NCBI GenBank assembly: GCA_020633625.1
Contig: JACKDJ010000008.1
Location: 74,038 to 138,037, forward strand
DNA: 64,000 nucleotides
Direction of reading: 5' to 3'
DNA from: Myxococcales bacterium
GTDB taxonomy: Bacteria; Myxococcota_A; Bradymonadia; REDH01
A program made the position numbers and the translations under genes. The notes under the pieces are model-generated. The model worked only from the letters and a program-made list of their open reading frames with translations. It did not search any database and was not told the DNA's origin. This document shows, piece by piece, positions 1 through 7,792 of this stretch (position 1 is its first letter; each line of letters starts with the position of its first letter).

Positions 1-66
1 AGACACCTCGTGGACGCAGCGTACGCCGCGCTCGAGGGCGGCGCAGAGCGCGGCAAACCTTCGTAG
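1..66 (+). CDS. C-terminal end of an unidentified protein (5' partial)
   Basis: Frame 1 is open from the first base and ends at a TAG at 64-66. The visible tail is about 21 residues and includes HLVDAAYAALEGG, followed by a polar end. It reads like a real helical C-terminus rather than random frame, and it lies on the same strand as menB. Too little is present to identify the family. A menaquinone gene next to menB would be a natural guess but nothing in the tail shows it. Confidence 0.4.
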   Translation, partial: RHLVDAAYAALEGGAERGKPS

Positions 67-333
67 TCCCACGATGAACGCGACGCTGTCCTGAATCGCG
101 CGGCGGCGCCCGATCAGCATGGCGTGCGCGTACGGGCCGCGATTCGTCAAGCCGTCCCGTCGTTCGACCGGCTGGTCCGGCTGGTCGCCGCTGCACTCCG
201 CTAGCCGAATCCCGCAGCACCACAGGCGCAAGTCGAACGCTCGCGCGACGCGACCCCGCCGCGGCGTGCTTGTGTCGCGTGCCGCCGTCCGACTACCACC
301 CGTGCCAGCGAACCCACGACACCCGAGGCCGCC
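67..333. other. intergenic region upstream of menB
   Basis: This 267-base stretch has no convincing gene. It presumably carries the leader of menB. I see no clear -35/-10 pair, terminator or repeat, and no strong Shine-Dalgarno directly before the menB ATG. Confidence 0.4.
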
Positions 334-1224
334 ATGATCTCACCGCTGTTCGACCCCGCCCGCTGGACCGAAGTCCCCGGCTTCGACTTCACCGACATCA
401 CGTACCACCGCTGCGTCGACCACGGCACCGTCCGGATCGCGTTCAGCCGCCCCGAGGTCCGCAACGCCTTTCGTCCCAACACCGTCGACGAGCTCTACCG
501 CGCGCTCGACCACGCCCGGATGTGGTCCGACGTCGGCTGCGTCCTGATCACCGGGAACGGGCCGTCGCCGCGCGACGGCGGCTGGGCCTTCTGCTCCGGC
601 GGCGATCAGCGCATCCGCGGTCGCGACGGCTACAAGTACGAGGGGAGCGAAGGCGTCGACGCCGCCCGACTCGGCCGCTTGCACATCCTCGAGGTGCAGC
701 GCCTCATCCGCTTCATGCCAAAGATCGTCATCGCCGTCGTGAACGGCTGGGCCGCCGGCGGAGGCCACAGCCTCCACGTCGTCTGCGACCTCACCCTCGC
801 GTCGCGCCAGCACGGAATGTTCAAGCAGACCGACCCCGACGTCGCTTCGTTCGACTCCGGCTATGGCTCCGCGCTCCTCGCGCGCCAGGTCGGCCAGAAG
901 CTCGCGCGCGAGATCTTCTTCATCGGCGCCGACATCACCGCCGAGCGGGCCGCCCAGATGGGCATGGTCAACGCCGTCGTCGACCACGAAGACCTCGAGC
1001 GCGTCGCCCTCGAGTGGGCCGCCGCCATCAACTCGAAGAGCCCCACCGCCATGCGCATGCTCAAGTTCGGCTTCAACATGATCGACGACGGCATGGTCGG
1101 ACAGCAGCTCTTCGCCGGTGAGGCCACACGGCTCGCCTACGGCACAGACGAGGCCCGCGAAGGCCGCGACTCGTTCCTGGAGAAGCGGCCGCGCGACTAC
1201 AGCCGCTTTCCGTGGCACTTCTGA
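334..1224 (+). CDS. menB: 1,4-dihydroxy-2-naphthoyl-CoA synthase
   Basis: A 296-residue crotonase-fold enzyme that closes the second ring of the naphthoquinone nucleus in menaquinone synthesis, converting o-succinylbenzoyl-CoA to 1,4-dihydroxy-2-naphthoyl-CoA in the cytoplasm. The MenB-specific active-site stretch CSGGDQRIRGRDGYKY lies at about residues 87-102. It is followed by the crotonase oxyanion region (WAAGGGHSLH) and the family block FDSGYGSALLARQVGQK. The C-terminus ends RDYSRFPWHF, typical of MenB, and the length is normal. The ATG at 334 gives an N-terminus that fits the family. No other men gene is visible here; the partial gene upstream could be one. A helix-turn-helix gene follows 75 bases downstream. 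Confidence 0.95.
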   Translation: MISPLFDPARWTEVPGFDFTDITYHRCVDHGTVRIAFSRPEVRNAFRPNTVDELYRALDHARMWSDVGCVLITGNGPSPRDGGWAFCSGGDQRIRGRDGYKYEGSEGVDAARLGRLHILEVQRLIRFMPKIVIAVVNGWAAGGGHSLHVVCDLTLASRQHGMFKQTDPDVASFDSGYGSALLARQVGQKLAREIFFIGADITAERAAQMGMVNAVVDHEDLERVALEWAAAINSKSPTAMRMLKFGFNMIDDGMVGQQLFAGEATRLAYGTDEAREGRDSFLEKRPRDYSRFPWHF

Positions 1225-1249
1225 GCACGAAGATCGAATAGTGCAGAAA

Positions 1250-1279
1250 ATGGCACTTTGCTGTTGCGCGAAGTGCCAT
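1250..1279. promoter_or_regulatory. 9-bp inverted repeat between menB and the HTH gene (putative operator)
   Basis: ATGGCACTT at 1250-1258 and AAGTGCCAT at 1271-1279 form a perfect inverted repeat with a 12-base spacer, ending 21 bases before the ATG of the HTH gene. A third half-site, TGGCACTT, lies in the last codons of menB at 1213-1220, about 38 bases upstream. The spacing, and the position just before a DNA-binding protein gene, suggest an operator, possibly autoregulatory. It could also form a weak RNA hairpin, but there is no T-run after it. Confidence 0.5.
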
Positions 1280-1299
1280 CGGTGGCTATTTGTGTCGTC

Positions 1300-2070
1300 A
1301 TGGAACACGACGACGACATCACATCCGGCGAGCTGACCCAGCGGGTCGTCTACGCCCTCTTGCACCCCCCCGTCCGAGTCGCGAACGCGCTCGGTCTCTC
1401 GCTTCGGCAGCTCTCCGAGCTCGTCGAGACGGCGTACTTCCAGGAAGTGCGCGCCGAGGGGGCGACACTCGATGCTGCGGCCGAGCGCCTCGGAATCAGC
1501 CGTCGCACAGCGTCTCGGCTGGCGACGCAGCTCCGCGAGCGGTTTCTGCTGCCGGAGCTGCGGCACAACCTGCCGCGCAGGCTGGAGTTCATGCTCAGCG
1601 CCGAGCCGCTGAGCGCGACGCGGCTCAAGCAACTCCTCGCAGACGTCGACGGCGACGACATCGACGCTGCGCTCGCCGCGCTCGTCGAGGAGGGCCGCGT
1701 CGAGCTCGTGGCCGGGCGAACGCCGACGTATCGGCCAGCGGCCGCCGTCCGCAAGCTCCAGCGCGACACATGGGTCAAGCGGATCGGCGGCCTTACGAGC
1801 CTCGCCGGGAACGTCGCCGACGCGGCCTATGGCCGCTTCTTCAAGGACGACCCGCGCTCGTTTGCACGAACGCTCAGCTTTCGCGTCGCTGCCGGCGCGG
1901 AGGCTCGGCTCACCGCGTGGTACGAGTCGGCGCTGCTGCCGATGGTCGTCGCAGCGGACCAAGAAGCAGATGAAGTGGGAGAAGCGACGTCCATGCAGCT
2001 CTCGCTGTGCTGGGCGCCATACGAGCTGATCAGGGAGCCCCATACGGGGGAAACGGAGGGAGCAGAATGA
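1300..2070 (+). CDS. helix-turn-helix regulatory protein (DUF6502-like)
   Basis: About 256 residues from the ATG at 1300 (MEHDDDITSGEL). The frame is open further upstream, to 1258, but that would overrun the inverted repeat. An N-terminal helical part (YALLHPPVRVANALGLS) leads to a clear helix-turn-helix at about residues 57-80 (LDAAAERLGISRRTASRLA). A second winged-helix-like segment follows at about 95-130 and then a conserved-looking tail (RSFARTLSFRV). This order resembles the DUF6502 type of myxobacterial and proteobacterial HTH proteins, a resemblance judged by eye. Its stop overlaps the start of the Kazal lipoprotein gene in an ATGA, so the two are translationally coupled. The inverted repeat just upstream may be its own operator. 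No effector-binding domain is recognisable. Confidence 0.65.
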   Translation: MEHDDDITSGELTQRVVYALLHPPVRVANALGLSLRQLSELVETAYFQEVRAEGATLDAAAERLGISRRTASRLATQLRERFLLPELRHNLPRRLEFMLSAEPLSATRLKQLLADVDGDDIDAALAALVEEGRVELVAGRTPTYRPAAAVRKLQRDTWVKRIGGLTSLAGNVADAAYGRFFKDDPRSFARTLSFRVAAGAEARLTAWYESALLPMVVAADQEADEVGEATSMQLSLCWAPYELIREPHTGETEGAE

Positions 2071-3593
2071 ACGTGCGTGTGTTGTTCGGGATGATGATGG
2101 CGGGCGCGGTTGGGTGCGGCACGGCTGCCGAGAACGCGTCGGATCTGTGTGGCGCAGACGACGTGTTTGCGCTCGCGGGTGCGAACTACTGTGTCGTGAT
2201 CGAAGAGGGATTCCTCGAGGCGGACTGCCCCGACGACTTCCCGTTCGGACGCGACTTCGACGGCGTGATCGTCTGCGGCGAGGAAGAGCCGCCAGACGAG
2301 GCGCGCGACGAGCTCGTCGAGCGCGGGCTCCTCGACCCCGTCTGCGAAGACGACCCTGCGACCGGCCGCCACTACGTGGCTGTCGGCGCGGCCTGCGACG
2401 TGGTCGACCTGTCGTGCGGCGATGAGGAGGAGCCGTTCCGCGACGACTGCGGGTGCGGCTGCCAGACGGTCGGCGAGTGCGAAGAGGGGGCGACCCGCAC
2501 CGAAGACTGCAACACCTGCTCCTGCGTCGGCGGCATGTGGGCCTGCACGGGGCTCGCATGCGAGTGCTCTGCCGGACAGACGCAGCCCTACCGCTGCGAC
2601 ACGGAGTGCACGTGCGCGTCCGGCACTTGGGACTGCCCGGACGTCACATGCCCTCTCGAGGAGTGCCTCGCAGAGTGCGGCGACGGCTGCCCGGCGCCCG
2701 AGTTCCAGCCGTGCGGTGCCGACGGCGAGCTCTACTGCAACGAGTGCGAGATGAGCTGCCACGGCGTCGAGCCGGCCGCCGACCGCAGCGTGTGCTCCTC
2801 GCTCGAGACGTGCCTCGAGGAGTGTGGCGTGGGCTGCCCCGCGCCCGAGTTCCAGCTCTGCGGTGTCGATGGCGAGCTCTACTGCACCGACTGCACGATG
2901 GCGTGCTACGGCGTCGAGCTCGCGAGTGATGCTACGCTGTGCGACGACAGGCGCGACTGCGAGGCGGGCGACCTCTACGACGGGCCGTGCGGTCCCCAGT
3001 TCAGCTGCGTCGACGGCGCATGGGTCGGCCCGGAGACCTGCGAGCCCTACGACTGCGGGATGGACTGCCTCGAGGCCGGCGGGAGCGTGTGCGGCGAGAA
3101 CGGCAACATCTACGTCACCGACTGCTGGCGCCGCTGCTACGGCGTCCCGGTCGCCGACTCGTCTGACGTCTGCGAGCCCGACATCGGCATCTGCGACATC
3201 TCGGACTCGCTGCCGACCGAGATCGACTGGGCGCTGGTAGAGCTCCCCGACACCTGCTCGCCACCCATGGACTCGTTCGAGGAGGTCCGCATCGTGACCG
3301 ACGAGACCGCGCTGCTCGCGGCCTTCGAATGCTGGGAGGGGACCGTCACCGGCATCGACTGGGACACACAGCGCGTGGCGGTCGTCTCGTACTTCCAGCG
3401 CACGACGATGACGGTGATGGGTGCATACGACGAGGCGGGGCGGATCCGCATCCAGCTCGCCGCGGAAGCATACTGCGGCGGCGCCGCGCCGCCGACGGCC
3501 CTCGCCGCCGTCGCGATCCCGGCCGGCGACGCCGAGGTGTTCACTACGCCGTGCGGCTACGGCTCCTGCCCCATCGGGCCGCCGGTCCCTTAG
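2067..3593 (+). CDS. Cys-rich lipoprotein with three Kazal-like repeats
   Basis: A 508-residue predicted lipoprotein. The signal peptide ends in an AVGC lipobox with Cys17. The ATG at 2067 overlaps the upstream TGA and is preceded by GGAGGG at 2055-2060. The middle is very rich in Cys. Three segments near residues 216, 266 and 342 carry C-G-x-[DN]-G-x-[LI]-Y-x-x-[ED]-C and a following Cys, the core of the Kazal-type serine protease inhibitor fold. Examples are CGADGELYCNECEMSCHGV and CGENGNIYVTDCWRRCYGV. A Cys-rich segment at about 150-195 precedes them. The last 120 residues form a separate domain (ALLAAFECWEG to GSCPIGPP) that loosely resembles PrcB-type domains. By family it could inhibit proteases at the cell surface; this is inference. 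It forms a two-gene unit with the HTH gene and ends at a terminator. Confidence 0.7.
   Translation: MNVRVLFGMMMAGAVGCGTAAENASDLCGADDVFALAGANYCVVIEEGFLEADCPDDFPFGRDFDGVIVCGEEEPPDEARDELVERGLLDPVCEDDPATGRHYVAVGAACDVVDLSCGDEEEPFRDDCGCGCQTVGECEEGATRTEDCNTCSCVGGMWACTGLACECSAGQTQPYRCDTECTCASGTWDCPDVTCPLEECLAECGDGCPAPEFQPCGADGELYCNECEMSCHGVEPAADRSVCSSLETCLEECGVGCPAPEFQLCGVDGELYCTDCTMACYGVELASDATLCDDRRDCEAGDLYDGPCGPQFSCVDGAWVGPETCEPYDCGMDCLEAGGSVCGENGNIYVTDCWRRCYGVPVADSSDVCEPDIGICDISDSLPTEIDWALVELPDTCSPPMDSFEEVRIVTDETALLAAFECWEGTVTGIDWDTQRVAVVSYFQRTTMTVMGAYDEAGRIRIQLAAEAYCGGAAPPTALAAVAIPAGDAEVFTTPCGYGSCPIGPPVP
2660..2923 (+). repeat. tandem duplication encoding Kazal-like repeats 1 and 2
   Basis: The segments at about 2660-2773 and 2810-2923 are clearly related at the DNA level, offset by about 150 bases. 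Both read TGCCTCG..GAGTG, then GCGCCCGAGTTCCAG, then GGCGAGCTCTACTGCA, then GGCGTCGAGC. The third Kazal-like repeat, near 3090, matches only at the protein level. This indicates a recent internal duplication. Confidence 0.7.
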
Positions 3594-3614
3594 CGCCGGA
3601 CCCGGCCTTCTCGC

Positions 3615-3661
3615 GCGAGCGGCGCGTCACCCCGGCGGTGGCCGCCGCTCGCGGTCGTTTT
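3615..3661 (+). terminator. rho-independent terminator between convergent genes
   Basis: GCGAGCGGCG at 3615-3624 pairs perfectly with CGCCGCTCGC at 3643-3652. The 18-base loop contains a further CACC/GGTG pair, and TTTT follows at 3658-3661. It sits 22 bases after the stop of the Kazal lipoprotein gene and before the end of the opposing rhodanese-ThiF gene. The T-run is short, as is common in GC-rich genomes. Confidence 0.7.
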
Positions 3662-3707
3662 GGCACCGCTGCGCCAAGGGCGGACCGCGTGGCGCCGCCA
3701 CTTCCGA

Positions 3708-4859
3708 CTACCCCCCACAGAACTCGTCGTAGCGCTCGAACCCGGCAAACGTCGCGGACTCGCCGCAGACGCGGCAGCCGGGATCACGAGCCAGCTTGAG
3801 CTCGCGGAACCGTTGGTCCAGCGCGTCATAGACGATCAGGCGCCCAATCAGCGGCGTGCCAACGCCAAGCAGCAGCTTCAGCACCTCGGTCGCCTGGATC
3901 AGTCCGATCGTGCCGGGAACCACTCCCAAGACCCCCGCCTCGTGGCACGCCGGCGCCAGCTCTGGCGGTGGCGGCTCGGGGTACAGGCAGCGGTAGCACG
4001 GCCCCTCGCCCGGCTTGACGACCGTCACCTGTCCCTCGAACCGATACACGGACCCGGTCACGCTCGGAATGCCGAGGTGCACACAGGCGTCGTTGACGAG
4101 GTAGCGCGTCGCGAAGTTGTCGCCGCCATCGACGATCACGTCGTAGCCAGAGAACAGGTCGACGACGTTGTCTGCCGTCAGTCGAACCTCGTGCGCGTTG
4201 ACCAAACAGTCAGGGTTCAGCGCCTCGATCGTGCGCTTCGCCGAGACCACCTTCGCGACGCCGATGCGATCCTCCGTGTGCAGGATCTGGCGCTGCAGAT
4301 TGGATCGGTCGACGACGTCACTGTCGATCACACCGAGTGTCCCCACGCCGGCGGCCGCGAGGTAGTACGCGGCCGGCGAGCCCAGGCCTCCCGCGCCGAC
4401 CAGCAAGACCTTCGAGTCCAGCAGCCTCCGCTGCCCCGCCTCGCCGACCTCCGGGATCAGCAGATGTCGGCTATAACGCGACGTCTGCTCGGCAGTCAGT
4501 GTCCGCGGGACCGAGAAGCGAAGCCCCTGCTGCTTCCACGCGGCGAACCCGCCCGCCAGCGACCTCACATTCGTGTATCCGAGCGCAGCCAGCGTCGCGG
4601 CCGCGAACGCCGACCGCGTCCCGCCGCCGCAGTAGAGCACGAGCTCCCGAGACCGGTCCGGCACCGCTTCCTCGATGCGCAGCTCGAGCAGCCCACGCGG
4701 GATGAGCAGCGCGCCGTCGAGATGCCCCTCCGCCGTCTCGCTAGCCTCGCGCACATCGACGGGCGTCGCACCGCGCTCGAGCGCCGCCCGCGCGGCGTCC
4801 ACGTCGATCTCCGTGATCGCGGAGCGCACATTCTCGAGCAGGGTCTGAAGCGTCGACAT
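3708..4859 (-). CDS. moeB: rhodanese-ThiF/MoeB adenylyltransferase fusion
   Basis: A 383-residue protein from the ATG at 4859. The open frame continues to 5135 but the extension is low-complexity and runs into the divergent promoter region. Residues about 18-112 are a rhodanese domain with the sulfur-carrying Cys77 in the loop CGGGTR. Residues about 125-383 are an E1-like ThiF/MoeB domain with the nucleotide-binding GAGGLGS (155-161), the conserved RSNLQRQI and two CxxC pairs (CYRC and CRVC) for zinc. By family it adenylates the C-terminal Gly of a small sulfur-carrier protein (MoaD, ThiS or similar) and can pass on persulfide sulfur. The domain order is reversed relative to MoeZ and MOCS3, where rhodanese is C-terminal. 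No carrier-protein gene is next to it, so the pathway (molybdopterin, thiamine, cysteine or tRNA thiolation) is unresolved. Confidence 0.85.
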   Translation of the reverse strand: MSTLQTLLENVRSAITEIDVDAARAALERGATPVDVREASETAEGHLDGALLIPRGLLELRIEEAVPDRSRELVLYCGGGTRSAFAAATLAALGYTNVRSLAGGFAAWKQQGLRFSVPRTLTAEQTSRYSRHLLIPEVGEAGQRRLLDSKVLLVGAGGLGSPAAYYLAAAGVGTLGVIDSDVVDRSNLQRQILHTEDRIGVAKVVSAKRTIEALNPDCLVNAHEVRLTADNVVDLFSGYDVIVDGGDNFATRYLVNDACVHLGIPSVTGSVYRFEGQVTVVKPGEGPCYRCLYPEPPPPELAPACHEAGVLGVVPGTIGLIQATEVLKLLLGVGTPLIGRLIVYDALDQRFRELKLARDPGCRVCGESATFAGFERYDEFCGG

Positions 4860-5077
4860 TCGGCAACCGGCTTGCACAGGACGAGGCCGCAGCCTCCGAG
4901 CCGCGACGCTAAGCGGGCGCACGCGACGTGGCAACCGGTGGCGGCGGTGGCGCGCGTCGCAGCGCGCGTCCAACGCGCACGCTTGAGCGCCACGGGGCGG
5001 CCCGCTACGCTCGAACCACGTCGCCGCGCCGGACCCTATCGCCCGCCGCGCGCCTCGCGCCCGCACCCGAGTCACCC

Positions 5078-6100
5078 ATGCGCGCCCTCGCGACCCTCGC
5101 CCTCTCGCTCCCCCTCCTGGCCGCGTGCTCCTCACTCGGCATCGAGTCGGACCTCGGCTTCCAGGACCTCAGCCTCGGCGCACCGACGCTCGGAGAGCGG
5201 GCGCTGGCGACCGGCGCAGACATGCAGATCCGCGTTGTCTGCGGGCGGTGCGACACGGCCGACGTCACAGAGGCGACCAGCGAGGCGCCGTCCGTCCTCG
5301 AGGTGGTCGGCTTCGCCGATGACGTCGTCACGGTTCGGGGGCTCGCGCCCGGCACCGCGTTCCTGCGCGTGCACATCGGTGGAACGGACGACGCCATCGC
5401 GATTCACGTCGAAGACGCAGAAGACGCGACCATTCGGATGCTCCCCTGGCCCGACTTCGCGCCGCTTCCCGCCTCACTCTGGGACGGCGGCTTCGCGATG
5501 CTCTCGGGTAGCGAGATCGAGATCCGCGCCTTCCCGAAAGACGCCGCCGGAGAGCGGCTCACGGGCTTCGGCGGCGTGAGCTGGGCCGTCGACGACACCT
5601 CTGCTGCCGACCTCTCTCGCGTCTCCGGCCTCGGCGCCGACCAGGTGCAGGTCGTCGCGACCGGAGCCGCCGGGTCCTCGTTCGTCGTCACGCCCACTGT
5701 CGGCGACCAGAAGCCGATCCGCATCGTGGGCGAGGCCGACGTCGACCACCTCGAGGTCTACGTCGGGCGCGCGACCGACTTCTTGCTCCACGAGGGCGAC
5801 GAGCTGGAGCTCGAGGCCGGCGCGGCGACCATCTTCCATGTCGTCGCGCTGACCGCTGACGGACTGTACGTGTCGGGCCCCGGCGCGACGCTCGCCACAT
5901 TCACCGTCGGTGGCGACCTGGCTGGCACCGTCACCGACGCTGTCGCGACGCTGACGACGGACGGCGGCGACGATCCGCGCCTCGAGTACGACCGCGGCTT
6001 CCTGCTCACCGGGAGCCAGAGCGGGACCGCCGGTCCTCTCACCTTTGACTGGGCCGGCCACAGCGTCACGATCGCGCTGCGCATCGTGCCGGCCTCCTAG
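5078..6100 (+). CDS. predicted lipoprotein of unknown function
   Basis: 340 residues from the ATG at 5078, chosen because it starts directly at a signal peptide (MRALATLALSLPLLAACSS) with an LAAC lipobox. The mature part is acidic and predicted mostly beta, with two or three Ig-like stretches. One near residues 60-110 (VTRGLAPGTAFLRVHI in spirit, reading VTVRGLAPGTAFLRVHIGG) resembles BIG2-type domains. There are no catalytic motifs and few Cys after the lipobox. It is divergent from the rhodanese-ThiF gene, with a 218-base gap, and convergent with maiA. Function not recognised. Confidence 0.7.
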   Translation: MRALATLALSLPLLAACSSLGIESDLGFQDLSLGAPTLGERALATGADMQIRVVCGRCDTADVTEATSEAPSVLEVVGFADDVVTVRGLAPGTAFLRVHIGGTDDAIAIHVEDAEDATIRMLPWPDFAPLPASLWDGGFAMLSGSEIEIRAFPKDAAGERLTGFGGVSWAVDDTSAADLSRVSGLGADQVQVVATGAAGSSFVVTPTVGDQKPIRIVGEADVDHLEVYVGRATDFLLHEGDELELEAGAATIFHVVALTADGLYVSGPGATLATFTVGGDLAGTVTDAVATLTTDGGDDPRLEYDRGFLLTGSQSGTAGPLTFDWAGHSVTIALRIVPAS

Positions 6101-6140
6101 CCGCGCGGGACGGACTGCGCGCTGACGCCCGCGTTACGCC

Positions 6141-6797
6141 CTAGACGGCGTCTGGCTGCCGCTCTGGCACCGCCGCCGCGAATGGAGCCAGCGCGCCCGC
6201 AGCCGCCTCGGCGGCGACGACGCGCGGGAAGGGCGCGAGGTCGACGCCGAATCGGCGCGCGTTGTACACCTGCGGAACCAGACAAACATCCGCGACGGTG
6301 ACCGCGTCGCCGACCGCGTGCGCGCCAGCTGTATCGGCGAGCACGGCCTCAATGGCCTCCAGCCCCATCCCGATCCAGTGGGCCGCCCAGCGCCGTTGCC
6401 CGGCCGCGTCGGCCCCGAGCTCGCTCTCGAGATACTGCAGCACCCGCAGGTTCTGCAGCGGCTGCGTCCCGGCGTTCACCAGCTCCGCGATCCGAAGCGC
6501 CTGCGCGCGGGCGTATGCCGCGGCGGGGTAGAGGGACGGGGTGGGGCGGGTCTGCTCCAGATAGTCGACGATCGCGAGCGACTCGCTCAGCCGCACGCCG
6601 TCGATCTCGAGCGACGGGACCAGCGCCGCCGGATTCACCGCGCGGTACTCGGCGCGGCGCTGCTCGCCACCATCGCGTACGAGGTGGACGGGCACCGTCT
6701 CGTAGGCCACGCCCTTACAGTTGAGCGCGATCCGCACACGCCACGATGCGCTCGAGCGCCAGTACGCGTAGAGCCTGGTCGGTCCCGGTGCCGTCAT
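6141..6797 (-). CDS. maiA: maleylacetoacetate isomerase (zeta-class GST)
   Basis: A 218-residue glutathione-S-transferase-fold enzyme. It isomerises 4-maleylacetoacetate to fumarylacetoacetate in tyrosine/homogentisate breakdown, using glutathione. The zeta-class motif SSASWRVRIALN lies at about residues 15-26, with NPAALVPSLE near 55 and QPLQNLRVLQ near 112. All three are typical of MaiA. The ATG at 6797 overlaps the TGA of the fumarylacetoacetate hydrolase gene upstream (ATGA), so the two enzymes of consecutive steps are coupled. This is the last gene of the long minus-strand run. Confidence 0.92.
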   Translation of the reverse strand: MTAPGPTRLYAYWRSSASWRVRIALNCKGVAYETVPVHLVRDGGEQRRAEYRAVNPAALVPSLEIDGVRLSESLAIVDYLEQTRPTPSLYPAAAYARAQALRIAELVNAGTQPLQNLRVLQYLESELGADAAGQRRWAAHWIGMGLEAIEAVLADTAGAHAVGDAVTVADVCLVPQVYNARRFGVDLAPFPRVVAAEAAAGALAPFAAAVPERQPDAV

Positions 6798-7780
6798 CGG
6801 GGAGCCTGCGCGACGCGCTGCGAGATCTTTCCGAAGATCGAGGCCCCGTCTGGGCCGAACATCTCGATCTCGACCCGGTCACCGAACTTCATGAACGGCG
6901 TCTTGATCGCGCCCTCGTCGATCTGCTCGATCATCCGCCGCTCGGCGAGGCAGCTCGAGCCCCGCGCGCGGTCCTCGTTCGAGACCGTCCCGCTGCCGAT
7001 GATCGTGCCGGCGGTGAGCGGGCGCGTCTTGCAAACATGCTCGATCAGCTCGCAGAAGCCGAAGTGCATGTCGGGCCCTGCCTCGGGGTCGCCGAACACC
7101 TCGCCGTTGTACCGCGTGACGAGCGGAAGGTGAACGCGGCCGCCGCGCCACGCGTCGCCGAGCTCGTCGGGAGTGACGGCAAACGGCGAGAACGCGGTCG
7201 ACGGCTTCGACACGAAGAAGCCGAACCCCTTGGCGAGCTCCTCGGGGATCAGGTTCCGCAGCGTCACGTCGTTGACGAGCACGACCAGGCGCACGTAGTC
7301 GGCGGCTTCGGCGGCCGTCGTTCCGCGCGGAACGTCGCCGACGATGACGGCGACCTCGCTCTCGAAGTCGATGCCCCAGGCCTCGGTCGGGAACGTGATG
7401 TCTTCGGTCGGCTTCAAGAAGGTACCGCTGCCGCCCTGGTACACGAGCGGGTCCGTCTTCAGCGTCGCCGGTGGTTCCGCGCCGCGCGCCTTTCGCACGA
7501 GCACGATGTGGTTGATGTATGCGCTGCCGTCGATCCACTCATACGCTCGCGGGAGAGGCGAGTGGAGCGCCGTCGGGTCGACCGGGCGGATGTCTTGCTG
7601 CGCGCCCGAGTTGAGCATGTCGTACCGAGCGCGGAGCCGCGGCTGCACGCGGTCCCACTGGTCGAGCGCCGCCTGCAGCGTCGGCGCGATGTCTGCGGCC
7701 GAGACGCAGCTCGTTCCGTCGCGCGAGACGATCACGAGCGAGCCGTCGCGGCTGCCGTCGGCTAGAGTTGCGAGCTTCAC
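6794..7780 (-). CDS. fumarylacetoacetate hydrolase family protein
   Basis: 328 residues with a GTG start at 7780, preceded by GGGAGG. By family and context it cleaves fumarylacetoacetate to fumarate and acetoacetate, the last step of tyrosine degradation. The FAH core is visible: acidic metal ligands in DFESEVAVIVGD at about residue 150, NDVTLRNL, and the substrate loop TAGTIIGSGTVSNED near 265. The coupled maiA gene downstream supports the homogentisate pathway over other FAH-family reactions. No homogentisate dioxygenase is in the window. The gene follows rpe by 12 bases and may be co-transcribed with it. Confidence 0.9.
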   Translation of the reverse strand: MKLATLADGSRDGSLVIVSRDGTSCVSAADIAPTLQAALDQWDRVQPRLRARYDMLNSGAQQDIRPVDPTALHSPLPRAYEWIDGSAYINHIVLVRKARGAEPPATLKTDPLVYQGGSGTFLKPTEDITFPTEAWGIDFESEVAVIVGDVPRGTTAAEAADYVRLVVLVNDVTLRNLIPEELAKGFGFFVSKPSTAFSPFAVTPDELGDAWRGGRVHLPLVTRYNGEVFGDPEAGPDMHFGFCELIEHVCKTRPLTAGTIIGSGTVSNEDRARGSSCLAERRMIEQIDEGAIKTPFMKFGDRVEIEMFGPDGASIFGKISQRVAQAPR

Positions 7781-7792
7781 GGTGTGGCCTCC

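Noticed and set aside
1251..1267. Possible sigma-54 promoter (TGGCAC followed by TTGC)
   Set aside because: GG-to-GC spacing is 12 bases instead of 10, and the same bases are better explained by the perfect inverted repeat.
340..2559. Long minus-strand frame opposite menB and the HTH gene
   Set aside because: It is antisense to recognised genes, rich in Arg/Ala, and has no domain; such frames are common in high-GC DNA.
3660..5579. Long plus-strand frame across the rhodanese-ThiF gene
   Set aside because: It is antisense to a clear enzyme and continues into another gene in the wrong frame; no domain was found.
6104..6133. Hairpin CGCGGG/CCCGCG between the lipoprotein and maiA genes
   Set aside because: Six pairs with an 18-base loop and no T-run; expected by chance in this base composition.
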